Source of the DNA: Liopterus haemorrhoidalis | Lineage: Eukaryota; Arthropoda; Insecta; Coleoptera; Dytiscidae | Assembly (NCBI GenBank): GCA_963971575.1 | Contig: OZ020622.1 | Location: 35,928,301-35,992,300, forward strand | Length of the DNA: 64,000 nucleotides | Direction: 5' to 3' | Shown here: positions 55,161-64,000 of the stretch, one piece after another | Position numbering within the stretch: position 1 is the stretch's first letter | How the letters are laid out: each line of letters begins with the position of its first letter | The notes under the pieces: generated by a model | The model's database searches: none | What the model was told of the DNA's origin: nothing | The model's input: the letters and a program-made list of their open reading frames with translations, nothing else | Program-made: the position numbers and the translations under genes

Positions 55161-56594
55161 GTAGAATCATAATGTTCCATGTATGGCGAGACACTAAATT
55201 TTTATTTTAATTATTATTTTTTTATAAAAATAATAATTAATATTTTAAATATATTTTTTTAATTAATTTTTCTATCAATAAGAACAAATTCATAATGCTC
55301 ATGAATTATTTCAGCCAAAAATAAAAATTACGAAATTTTTATTTTTGGTTAGTTAGTTAATATTAATAATTTTTTTTATGTTTTCAGTTTTATATAATGT
55401 TATTTTTGTGGTACTGCATTTTATTTATGTGATACACCCATCATGTTTAGAAACGTTTTCCGCATTTTTTATCGCTTGGCTAGGGTTTTCAGAGACATCG
55501 TGGGATTTTCTAGGTTTGGTTCCTCCATAGCCATTAGTTGTGGGCCAAGGATTTTACCCGTCTACATCCCAGCTAGGGCTACCATTTCCCTTGTGTTAGT
55601 CTCCTAGAGCATCCCCTAGGAATAGAGGAGTTTATATTCCCTTCCCTTTCCTCTAGGGCGTCCGTGTCTTCCCCAGAGCTCAACTGGGTGCGTCTCCGTG
55701 TCACATCTCATTTTTTATTTCTATATTCCAGCCTTCTGCTGGTGGTCTTTCGAGGTCTCCGCCGCGAAGACCATTTGTGTGACTGTCTGGCCACCCTACC
55801 TTACTTAGGTTGGAAGCGGGCGCCACATAGGTAAAATGGCACTTTGTGCCCCGCCCTACCCTACTTAGAAGTATAATTTGAAAGCGAAATATTTTTATTA
55901 TTTTTTTAAAATTTGTATTTTGGTCATCTTAGGTCGTCAAATATTTTTACCAACTTACACATCGCGTTTTTGAGAAAAATCGTACATTAATTTGAAATGA
56001 ATACTAAATATGTTTCAGTGGCCAGATTGAGTTGGATTGGGGGCCAGATATTTAAAAATCACAGAGGACGGGTGAGGGAAATTCTTAAAATCATTTGAGA
56101 ACATGGGGAAGAAAATCTGAAAATCAATAAACACATTCGCGGACAGATTTGTTCAATGAGTACCCAAAATATCACTTTTTTAGATTTTTGTTTATAATAG
56201 GACATTTACTGTGTTTGGTATGTTCCTGATAGGACAGTTTATACTAGTTTTCATATACTTAAATGGAATTAAAACCTGCCCCAGCCGTCATTTGTATATT
56301 TGAATAAAAAAGTAGGACGGCTATAGCCGTACTATCCGCGAACGTGTTAAGGACAGGGGAGTAGAGAAATTCCGAAAATATTTTGAGGACAGGGGAAGGG
56401 TGATTTCAAAAAAACAAGAGGCAGAAATTTCATGCGAGCCGTTTGAAACTTATTGTTGGGCCAGATTCGGCCCGCGGGCCGTAGACTGGACACCATTGCA
56501 GTATATGGATTCAAAAGGATCCCACCAAATATTTTACCCATCAGCCGCTACTGCTTAAACAAACTAAAAAATTGTAATGGAACTTTCTTGAAAG
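55161..56594. other. Degenerate repeat DNA, partly G+C-rich
   Basis: 55440-55870 is locally G+C-rich with 'ccctacc' motifs and no ORF. 56015-56500 resembles a decayed hAT element: CAGTGG start, and near 56460-56500 'ggcccgcgggccgtagactggacaccattg'. No target duplication could be defined. Confidence 0.3.
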
Positions 56595-56652
56595 AGGCCT
56601 ATGCCCGAAATGGTCATAAATGGGCTATTATTATTATTATTATTGGTAATTA
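56595..56652 (+). repeat. 3' end of an RTE-type retrotransposon or SINE
   Basis: 'aaagaggcctatgcccgaaatggtcataaatgggctattattatt' matches the well-known 'GAGGCCTATGCCCAGCAGTGGG...GGCT(ATT)n' 3' end of insect RTE elements and their SINEs. Confidence 0.6.
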
Positions 56653-56802
56653 GTGAGCGTAAAGCGTCATTGGCGCTCTCAAGCGATTACCGCGTCTCGC
56701 TTCGCGTCGCTCGGCAAATATTGTGAAAATATTGCTCTCTCTTGCGAACGTCAATAAATTGCTTTCCGCTCTTAATACAAAAAAAAAAAAAATCGTTATT
56801 AC

Positions 56803-56987
56803 CTTGTAGTCCATGATTTAGAGAATGGTCCGTATACTTCTAGATAAGAATTAGTCCAGTGCTGCAGATCCTTTAAGAGCCTCATGCAGATTGTTTTAGT
56901 TTCATTCCTCTCATCTTGCATTTGTTTTTGTTCTTCTGCCGTTTTATTTTTTTTTCTTCTATAATCCATAAATATATCGTTTTGGTC
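56803..56987 (-). CDS. Probable upstream serpin exon
   Basis: A 185-bp open exon lies on the minus strand between TTGTTTTCTAG and the donor AAG/GTAATA. It is read in phase 0 and ends with two bases, AG, that with the next exon's first A make Arg; the join then reads SWTTR-LNRFSGIFVEK. The stretch ICMRLLKDLQHWTNSYLEV resembles the serpin helix D to strand 2A segment, and the first 30 residues are highly charged. Strand, order and phase all fit the serpin, but the similarity is weak, and a fragment of another gene is possible. Exons for the first ~80-100 residues (helix A to C) were not found in 57-64 kb. Confidence 0.5.
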
Positions 56988-57146
56988 CTAGAAAACAAAG
57001 TATAGGTTAGACTGGCCCAAAACAATTTTTTTTTAAAAACCTTGGTCTCACCCCTGGATATTGTGAAGTTAAATGAAAAAATGTTCTGTGCAAAATAACA
57101 GCAAAATAGACGAATATTTAGTAGTGCCACAAGACGTTTTAATTAT

Positions 57147-58690
57147 TTGCATGTATTAATACTGAACACAGAAACTCCCAGACAAGCAGAAATACAAGAA
57201 GCAATTGATCAGCTTAAGAACAATAAATCTCCTGGCGCTGATAACATCCCAGCCGAACTATTTAAAGCCGATAGCTCACTGTTTGCTTCTAAAATACATC
57301 CCATGATAGCACTGGTATGGAATAACGAATCCATGCCAAAGAACTGGAAAGAGGGGTTAATTATTAAACTACCTAAAAAGGGCAACTTACAAGAGTGCAG
57401 TAACTGGAGAGGTATAACACTTCTTAATGTTATAACCAAAGTTCTATCTAAAATCTTACTCAACAGAATTGCAGATAAACTAGAGAAACGTATGCGTCGT
57501 GAGCAAGCTGGTTTTCGCCCTGGCCGATCCTGTATTGACCACATTAATACATTGTGCATAATTATTGAACAATCAGTAGAGTGGCAGGCACCACTCTATC
57601 TGGTTTTCATAGACTTTAAGCAAGCATTCGACAGGGTCAGTCAAGAGGCACTCTGGAATATCTTGGATTATGTTGGGGTCCCTACTAAAATAATTAACCT
57701 CATAAAAGAACTATACCGTGAAGCAAGTTCGCAAGTTGTGCATAATGGGATGAGAAGTAAAAGTATTACCGTCAAAAGCGGAGTTAAGCAAGGCTGCCTA
57801 CTATCTCCTCTACTATGTAATACCGTTTTTGGACTGGGTTCTTCGTAATGCCCTCACAGAACACAGAGGCATACAGTGGGACTTCCAAAACCGTTTGGAA
57901 GATTTGAGCTATGCGGACGATATATGCCTTCTTTCACATAATTATGAAGATATGCAAGCCAAACTTGAAAGTATAAGTACTTTGGCAAATTTAGTTGGCT
58001 TATGCATAAATATAGGGAAAATCAAAGTAATGCGGCAAAGTAAGTACCAATAACGTCAACAGAGTTTACATTAACGGCAAAGTCTTAGAAGATGTGGAAG
58101 AATTCTGCTACCTCGGTAGTGCAATAACGAGAGATGGAGGAACTACAAGGGACGTGAACAACAGAATACTTAAAGCTCAACAAGCTTTCGGCTTGTTGAA
58201 AGAAGTCTGGAAATCCAATAAGATCTCTCGTAACACTAAGGTACGCATATTTAAAACCAATGTAAAATCAATTCTGATGTATGGCTGCGAAACTTGGAAA
58301 GTCACTAAAGAAATTACCCATAAACTCCAAGTTTTTATTAACAGATGTCTGCGCAGAATTTTTCGCATTACTTGGTCAGATCATATTCCCAATACTTATC
58401 TCGACAGCACAAAAACCTATCCACTTGGAAATTCAGGCAAGAAAGTGGAACTGGATTGGGCATACCCTCCGGAAGGTAGTAAACGACATCTCCAGAATGG
58501 CATTAGAGTGGAACCCTCAGGGAAACCGTCGTACAGGCCGACCTGTATCCACTTGGAGGAGAACAATATACAAAGAACTTGATGCTCACGGAACTACCTG
58601 GCGCCAGGTGAAAAGGCTTGCTCTTCACAGACCCCGATGGCGCGAGTTTGTAAAGGCCCTATGCTCCAGCGAGGAGATCTAGGACACAAT
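57147..58690 (+). pseudogene. RTE-like LINE reverse transcriptase
   Basis: From NTETPRQAEIQEAIDQLKNN through SPGADNIPAELFK, WRGITLLNVITKVLSKIL, QAGFRPGRSCIDHI, LVFIDFKQAFDRV (motif A), SGVKQGCLLSPLLCNTVF (B), then by frameshift LEDLSYADDICLLSHNYEDM (C), FCYLGSAITRDGGTTRDVNN, RKWNWIGHTLRK and WRRTIYKELDAHGTTWRQVK to the stop at ~58681. Four frameshifts (near 57835, 58050, 58395 and 58570) break it; no endonuclease. It ends in (AT)n, as RTE elements often do. Confidence 0.85.
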
Positions 58691-58840
58691 ATATATATAT
58701 ATTAATACTGTACAATTTTTGAAATTCAATGTATTATTAGTGTTTCTTTTCTTTCGCAGAGTAATTCTTAGTTTAAAAATAGTAATAGTAGTAGTAGTAG
58801 CTTTTGGGAGTCCCGAAACTAGGCAGGCACAGGTGCTAAA

Positions 58841-60016
58841 ATGGCAGAAGCGGTTGTTGAATGTCTTCGGGATTGGAATATCTATGACAGTGTAAAGGCT
58901 ATGTATTTCGACACCACTTTTAGTAACACTGGTGGTGTATGTGTGATAATAGAAGCAGAACTAAATAGAGGTCCTCTTGCTATTGCTTGCAGACATCACG
59001 TCAATGAAATAATTGTGACTGACGTATTTGAAAAGTGTTTTGGTGTTTCATCCGGACCAGAAATTCAAATATTCAAGCGTTTCCGTGATTCATGGAAACA
59101 GATCAATACTTCAATATATGAAACACCCAATAGAAATGTTTCTTGGAGAGAAGATGTGATTATTATTTGCCAAGATCAGTTGAAGTGTCGTCATCCTCGC
59201 GCAGATAACAAAGAACTTTTACAACTATCACTTGCTTATTTAGGAGTTGACACACAAGGCTTTACCTTCAAAGAGCCTGGAGCAGTGCATCGAGCACGTT
59301 GGATATCTAAAGTGTTTTATTCAATTAAAATTGTACTCTTCAAATCACAATTTAAAATGACCAAGAAAGAGCAGTCATCAGTCGAGCGATTTGCACAGTT
59401 TGTTGTGCAGTACTACGTTCCCAACTGGTTTACATATACAACTGCATCCACTGCTCCACGAAATGATTTACAGTACTTGCAAAGTCTCCAAGTATGTGAC
59501 GATAAAGAACTTGCTTCTGTAGCCAGCAAAGCACTTTGTCGTCACCTTTGGTATTTAAGCGAAGAATTGGTGTCACTTGCTTTCATGGATGAAGGTGTTA
59601 CTCTAGATTTGAAACGAAAGACGGTTGCAGCTTTGCAGAGGCCAGGCTCGCAGCATCCATACAAACGACATACACTAGAAGAAACTGAGAGTATCTCAGA
59701 TAAAACTCTAGCTGACTTCGTGACTGAATCAAGTCGACATTTCTTCACAATATTGTCGTTTGATTCCTCTTTTTTAGAAGTAGACCCTTCTGAATGGAGT
59801 GCACGGGAGGATTATCGAGTAATGAAACAATATACTGATACTATGAATGTCACCAATAACAATGCAGAGAGAGCTGTAGCCTTAATTCAGAGCTACAATA
59901 ATCATCTTACCAAAAACGAAGATCAGCTTCAGTACCTATTACAGGTGGTCGAACGTCACAGGTATATATTTCCAAAAACAACAAAATATGCATTGAAGAA
60001 AAGCATGACTAATTAA
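58841..60016 (+). CDS. Intact 391-codon ORF of an uncharacterised transposon-linked family
   Basis: No function can be named. It opens MAEAVVECLRDWNIYDSVKA and has FDTTFSNTGGVCVIIEAEL with CRHHVNEIIVTDVFEK, reminiscent of a hAT-like RNase-H core (Asp ... C/H). Further landmarks are VHRARWISKVFYSIKIVLFK, CRHLWYLSEELVSLAFMDEG and NNNAERAVALIQSYNNHLTK. It resembles multicopy insect proteins I remember as unnamed. Those are longer: the upstream bases 58800-58840 contain more of the same protein in another frame (LLGVPKLGRH), so this is the C-terminal part. An uninterrupted frame in such debris is unusual. Confidence 0.6.
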   Translation: MAEAVVECLRDWNIYDSVKAMYFDTTFSNTGGVCVIIEAELNRGPLAIACRHHVNEIIVTDVFEKCFGVSSGPEIQIFKRFRDSWKQINTSIYETPNRNVSWREDVIIICQDQLKCRHPRADNKELLQLSLAYLGVDTQGFTFKEPGAVHRARWISKVFYSIKIVLFKSQFKMTKKEQSSVERFAQFVVQYYVPNWFTYTTASTAPRNDLQYLQSLQVCDDKELASVASKALCRHLWYLSEELVSLAFMDEGVTLDLKRKTVAALQRPGSQHPYKRHTLEETESISDKTLADFVTESSRHFFTILSFDSSFLEVDPSEWSAREDYRVMKQYTDTMNVTNNNAERAVALIQSYNNHLTKNEDQLQYLLQVVERHRYIFPKTTKYALKKSMTN

Positions 60017-60387
60017 TAAAACATTGTAAAACCAACTCAGTTACTTGAAAAACATTGTAATAGGCCTCATGGGTGGTGTGGAAAAACTGTACAACAAACT
60101 TTGTAAACTTTGTGGCACTACTAAAACTCATTCAATGAAGCTCAAACTTTGCAAAACTGGTTTTTAAAAAAAAAATTTGTAATTTTTTTTCATACTTATA
60201 TGTAACGTTTCCATAGTCATGATAAATAATATCTCTGTTAGAAAATATTAGGCCAAGTTATTTCTACGCTGCTGCTAGAATGTATTTTATACAAGTACTT
60301 TATGATGGCGGTCGGTCCTGTGGTGGCCACAGCTGATTTTTTAAATAAAGGTTTACATTTTTCTCTCGGTCCTACTGATTCTATTGC
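60017..60387. other. Unassigned sequence
   Basis: The 3' flank of the preceding ORF. No feature recognised. Confidence 0.3.
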
Positions 60388-61195
60388 TCAAAGAGCTCTG
60401 TTTTGCAAAATAAATAGTTTATTCAGTGAGGTTCCACATCCCCATATTGTTAAGCCATAAATCAGAACTGAATGGAAAAGGGCGAAATAGGTCATACGAG
60501 CCGCTTCAGCATTTACATTTTGTTTAATTTTTCTTATTCCATAGATCGATTTAGATAGTTTTGTACTTAAATATTTAACGTGTGCTTTCCATGTGAGCTG
60601 AGGATCGAGATGAATGCCCAAAAATTTTACTTCAGTTTGGTCAGTTGGTATAGTCTGGCGGGTAGTGAAACCCATTTGAATTTTTTTGAACTCGTTCAGA
60701 GTCAGTTCGATTGCGTTAAACCAATCTTTAGCTTTATTTAATATGTTTTGGGCAGCAATTCCCAGTTCGTCAGGCTGTTTCCCCTGGACTGTAAGAGTGG
60801 TATCGTCCGCAAAAAGAACTGTATGTGCACTCATATTTGCGGGCAGATCATTTATAAAAAGTAGGAAGGGAAAAGGCCCTAAGATAGAGCCTTGTGGCAT
60901 CCCTCGCGTTATAATTACTGTCTTACTGTAGGTATTATTAAAGCAAACTTGTTGTGTTCTTTTTGTTAAATAAGACTTTAAAAGCTCCAGACAGTTTCCT
61001 CTTATTCCATATTAGCCCATCTTTTCTACTAGCAATTTATGTGAAACACAATCGAATGCTTTGGATAGGTCAACAAAAATACTCGTAGCCGTATATTTAT
61101 TTTCCATAGAGTTTGCAATGTAATTTATCAATTCCGAAATAGCATCTACAGTTGACAGATTTTTCTGAAAAACTAAGCGTGTCAACCCATAGCCG
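60388..61195 (-). pseudogene. Jockey/CR1-type LINE reverse-transcriptase fragment
   Basis: The minus strand reads FQKNLSTVDAISELINYIAN, SIFVDLSKAFDCVSHKLLVE (motif A), one stop near 61013, then LELLKSYLTKRTQQVCFNNT, GMPQGSILGPFPFLLFINDL (B), TVLFADDTTLTV (C, FADD) and FLGIHLDPQLTWKAHVKYL. Both ends are cut, at ~61195 (upstream) and ~60388 (downstream). Confidence 0.8.
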
Positions 61196-61229
61196 TAGGG
61201 ATTAGTTTTTCACATTACGCATCTTACTT

Positions 61230-61360
61230 ATGTCGGTTCGTTAACGTAAGAGTTTTCTCTAACTCAAGTTAAAATCATTTGTTTTTATTTGTTACAACAT
61301 ACAAAAACAAATTATTTTAACTTGAGTTAGGGATAATTCTTACTTTAGCAACCGGCCATT
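61230..61360. repeat. Foldback (hairpin) sequence
   Basis: TAACTCAAGTTAAAAT-ATTTGTTTTT pairs with AAAAACAAAT-ATTTTAACTTGAGTTA around an 18-base loop. A weaker outer stem is CGGTTCGTTAACGTAAGA with TCTTACTTTAGCAACCG. Probably a small MITE. Confidence 0.6.
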
Positions 61361-61516
61361 AACGGAATAACAAAAACAAGTATACTTATTTATAGTTAGT
61401 ATGTATGTATAAATAAATTTTTTGAAATATTGGCTCATTTGTTATTCGATTCGCATTAGCTAACAATACTTACATACTATTATTACGTTCAATTATTAAA
61501 AATTTTAATTTACATT

Positions 61517-61639
61517 ATGTGGAGAACTCACGAAGATATTGACGGTGAAGAAAACGTAGTGGTAGAAAATAATCCGGAAGATAGGGATGCAAATAGTCAA
61601 TTTAAAAATGTACAGTTGACAAAAACGAAAGAAAATTAA
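61517..61639 (+). CDS. Small acidic ORF, doubtful
   Basis: ATG at 61517 opens 40 codons, MWRTHEDIDGEENVVVENNP and on to LTKTKEN, ending TAA. Acidic, no motif recognised. It could be a first exon, a transposon remnant or chance. Confidence 0.2.
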   Translation: MWRTHEDIDGEENVVVENNPEDRDANSQFKNVQLTKTKEN

Positions 61640-61671
61640 TATTTAACATGTACAAGTATTGTGTGAAGTTA

Positions 61672-62089
61672 CAGTCTGTTCCAAACGGTTAGGCGGAACT
61701 AAATTTTGCAATCTAGTTACTTTCATCGTTTAAATCGTGCTTTTCGACCGTTTTGTTTAAGCTTTGTAAATCATACTTACAATACACATTTTTTGGTTAA
61801 GGTTAATATCATTTTAAATTGTCATTTTCTTTATATTTAGATTTTTTGTGTCATTCTTAATACAAATTTCCCATTTATTAATTGTTTTGTCATTAAAATA
61901 TATAAAAAAAATAATTTAATTTTGACATAGGTCATTCGTTTCCATGGTTTCATTGTTGTAATTTTAAATTTTGACATTCCAACGTGAAAAATGAAATAAC
62001 CCAAGCAAGGTCCCTTGTCGTGACAACCTAAAAGAACGAAATTCCCAGTTTAGTTTCGCCCAATTCGCCTAAGCGTTTGAAACAGACTG
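61672..62089. mobile_element. Tc1-type MITE (CAGTCTG ends), copy 3
   Basis: CAGTCTGTTCCAAACGGTTA at the left and CGTTTGAAACAGACTG at the right, TA both sides. About 10 bp longer than copies 1 and 2 because of a small duplication (cgcccaattcgcc) near the right end. Confidence 0.88.
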
Positions 62090-62323
62090 TATTCGGAGAA
62101 TTTTGTGCAATTAAAATGACCAGTGATTTTACAAAATTATCGCATTATCAAATAAAGTCAGCATTACAAGTTTAAAGTCAGCATTACTGAGTCTCCCGGT
62201 TCAAAACGACGGCCTGTAGAGGGTAGGAGTGCCCGCCCATCTGACAGCAAAAAGATTTTATGTTGGACAATTTATACCTAAGTTTAGCTTATTTTCTATT
62301 CTTGATAAAATTTCTCGATATAA

Positions 62324-62904
62324 TCTGACTCATTTTGTAATACGAAACTAGATCTGGTTACTTTGGTGACTGTTGTGGTGTTAATAGACTTTTTTGAAAC
62401 CATGTAAACTTGTAAATGTGTCTCTTAAATTTTTGGTTAAGTTTCATTATACTGAGGTTATATTCACTCAAAAACTACGGAGTGATTATTAAATGGCGAG
62501 ACGACGTCACTGGAAGTTTTAATAATTTGCCGTTTCATACACATCGTAGTAGGCGATTATGCGCGCATGCGCATCAAGGTTATTATATCTCTTCAAGGTT
62601 ATTATAGTCATAGTATTCACCAGTATTTCTGCTAGGAGGCACGTAAAATTCGGTGACGTCGTCTCGCCATTAAATAATCACTCTGTACATGTCAAATACC
62701 AAATTGACATGTCAAAATTGTGATTGACATGTCTAATATTTTGAATATAAAAATATTTATTTCATCAAATTTGGATAATTACTCATATAATAGTAAAAAA
62801 TACAACGATTATTAATGAAATATTGTGATAAAATATAAAAAACAAAAATACCTATTATAAAAATTTAGCATTTTATTTTTTATAATATTAAATAATTGGT
62901 ATTA
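62324..62904. mobile_element. TIR element with TCTG(A/T)CTCA end, copy 2, interrupted
   Basis: Its left end is intact; it matches copy 1 (11780-12245) in reverse. A 208-bp MITE is inserted at 62478. The right end is decayed where a third, short copy begins. Confidence 0.6.
62478..62685. mobile_element. 208-bp TA-flanked MITE
   Basis: CGGAGTGATTATTAAATGGC / GCCATTAAATAATCACTCTG with GAGACGACGTCAC continuing the stem; TA on both sides. Copy 1 of the host (around 12090) is empty here. Confidence 0.85.
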
Positions 62905-63072
62905 TCTGTCTCATTTTGTAATACGTAACTAACAGGGAAAGTTCATTTTTTATGTTGTATATTGACAATACATTTATAATATTATCATAGTATTGGTTCA
63001 CACAGATACGCCAAAGTCTGTGATACGCCAGAGTCTAACCAGATCTAGTTCCGTATTACAAATTGAGACAGA
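62905..63072. mobile_element. TIR element with TCTGTCTCA ends, copy 3 (deleted form)
   Basis: 168 bp with both ends and TTA flanks intact (62902-62904 and 63073-63075) but almost no interior. Confidence 0.75.
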
Positions 63073-63419
63073 TTATATAATATTATACATGTCGTTCATG
63101 TGGAGAGAGAATAAGAAGAAAACAAATTTAGACTTCCATCCCTCTAGCGAAATTTAGACTAGCGTTCAATCCCTGTTCCAAAATTACTCAGTGTATTCAT
63201 CCTCCAAAATTCTGCCAAAGAAATAATAAAAGGTGGTACATTATCAACCCATATATTTAGCCCTTTTCGCTTATTTTTAATTTTGTTCCATTTTTCTCCA
63301 AAGTTTTCCATAAGCGTTATATTATATATATCTAATTGTTTTCGCTTATTCACATTTCCTGTTCTGGTTGTATAAAATATATCTCAAATACCCAAATACC
63401 AAATATCCCTATTTGTAAT
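63073..63419. other. Unassigned sequence with a 64-codon minus-strand ORF
   Basis: The minus ORF 63353-63159 (NITLMENFGEKWNKIKNKRK) shows no recognisable domain and no convincing splice sites. Confidence 0.3.
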
Positions 63420-64000
63420 TGTGCAAAAAAAAAAAAAAAATTGTCCCACACCCTGTAGTCCAGATGGTTTAAACTAAAAATTGATGTGAAGTGTGAATTT
63501 TCACACATTTCAGGGTTTTGCAGGTATTTAATAACTGAATGATGATTATTTGGGATGCCAAAACAAATTTTATGTCAAAATATTCTAAATATGTGCAGTA
63601 TTTTTTTTACATAGGAAGGTTCACTAAGATTTTGAAAATTGCGCCTAGGGCTTCTATTGGTTGCTTAAATCATTAGCCCCGCCCTCTGATTTCGTATACA
63701 TCAAACAGAATTAAATTATAATTTCAACACTTTCCACTGGTTATTAAATTTACGCTTTTAAAAATTAAATGCAACATTTACCAAAATATCACTAGAATTT
63801 TGACAAAATAATTTAAACAAATGAAAACTGCAAAAAAAAAAAACAAAAACAAATAAAATTGACAGGATTCGAACTCTAGTTTGCAAGTTCCCTGTTTACA
63901 AATTAGAAAACCAATGACTAAACGCACATCACTATGAGCGCTGACGTATCAACTTGGTTACATAGCGAATTAAATATTTAACATATTTTGGTTAAAAACA
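63420..64000 (+). repeat. Repeat family X, copy D, preceded by an inverted internal piece
   Basis: 63420-63479 is the reverse complement of the family's 'gtttaaaccatctgggctacagggtgtggg' section. At 63480 the normal start TTGATGTGAAGTGTGAATTTTCACAC begins and runs rightwards past a minus-strand tRNA-like piece (63862-63940) to the window edge. Confidence 0.75.

Noticed and set aside
61517..61639. Start of a host gene on the plus strand
   Set aside because: Forty acidic codons without a recognisable domain or a splice donor; kept only as a doubtful ORF.
63159..63353. 64-codon minus-strand ORF as a serpin or other exon
   Set aside because: No serpin-like residues, and no acceptor and donor in suitable phase.
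57150..64000. N-terminal serpin exons (helix A to C)
   Set aside because: Minus-strand translations here gave no segment resembling the 'F.SP.S...AL......G' region, so none is claimed.

Overview
This window reads as nuclear DNA of an insect (or a close arthropod relative). It is A+T-rich and packed with insect-type transposons: mariner, Tc1, pogo, hAT, PIF/Harbinger-type and piggyBac remnants, and CR1/Jockey- and RTE-like non-LTR retrotransposons. Introns have consensus GT-AG borders. No bacterial operons, rRNA genes, CRISPR arrays or true tRNA genes were seen. I cannot name the species.  The only clear host gene is a serpin on the minus strand. Four strong exons and one probable exon were found by translating the minus strand and checking splice sites and codon phase: 56803-56987 (probable), 41346-41618, 30805-31123, 25272-25503 and the last exon 2873-4170. 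Every junction is in phase. The gene covers at least 54 kb, and its N-terminal exons were not found; they probably lie beyond base 64000. After a normal serpin C-terminus the last exon continues for about 385 codons of degenerate hexapeptide repeats rich in Lys, Asn, Pro, His and Gly. The reactive-loop hinge is not the usual inhibitory one.  The rest is mobile DNA filling the introns or flanking the gene, layer on layer. 0.9-2.8 kb: a mariner holding a 1.08-kb TTA-flanked element, ending 30 bp past the serpin stop codon. 5.2-6.5 kb: a nearly complete mariner. 7-10.7 kb: a damaged CR1-like LINE. 12.5-21.6 kb: an RTE-like ORF1 split by a Tc1-like element, which itself contains a minisatellite and an apparently intact two-ORF CR1-like LINE (15.4-19.4 kb). 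21.8-25.3 kb: a modular repeat holding a hAT element that holds a SINE and a second hAT. 26.2-27.7 kb: a Tc1. 28-30.6 kb: LINE and repeat family X. 31.2-36.2 kb: a hAT with five insertions. 36.3-39 kb: a LINE split by the modular repeat. 39.3-40.1 kb: two MITEs. 41.7-47.2 kb: a LINE fragment split by a 5.1-kb element with about 500-bp inverted repeats and pieces of an unfamiliar gene. 48-52.6 kb: a pogo transposase split by a LINE. 52.9-54.2 kb: family X. 54.9 kb: piggyBac remnant. 57.1-60 kb: an RTE-like LINE and an intact 391-codon ORF of unknown function. 60.4-64 kb: a LINE and several MITEs.  Several insertions can be proved inside the window itself, because a second copy of the host repeat keeps the empty site or because target-site duplications are exact. 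All family names come from motifs seen by eye; no database search was possible.
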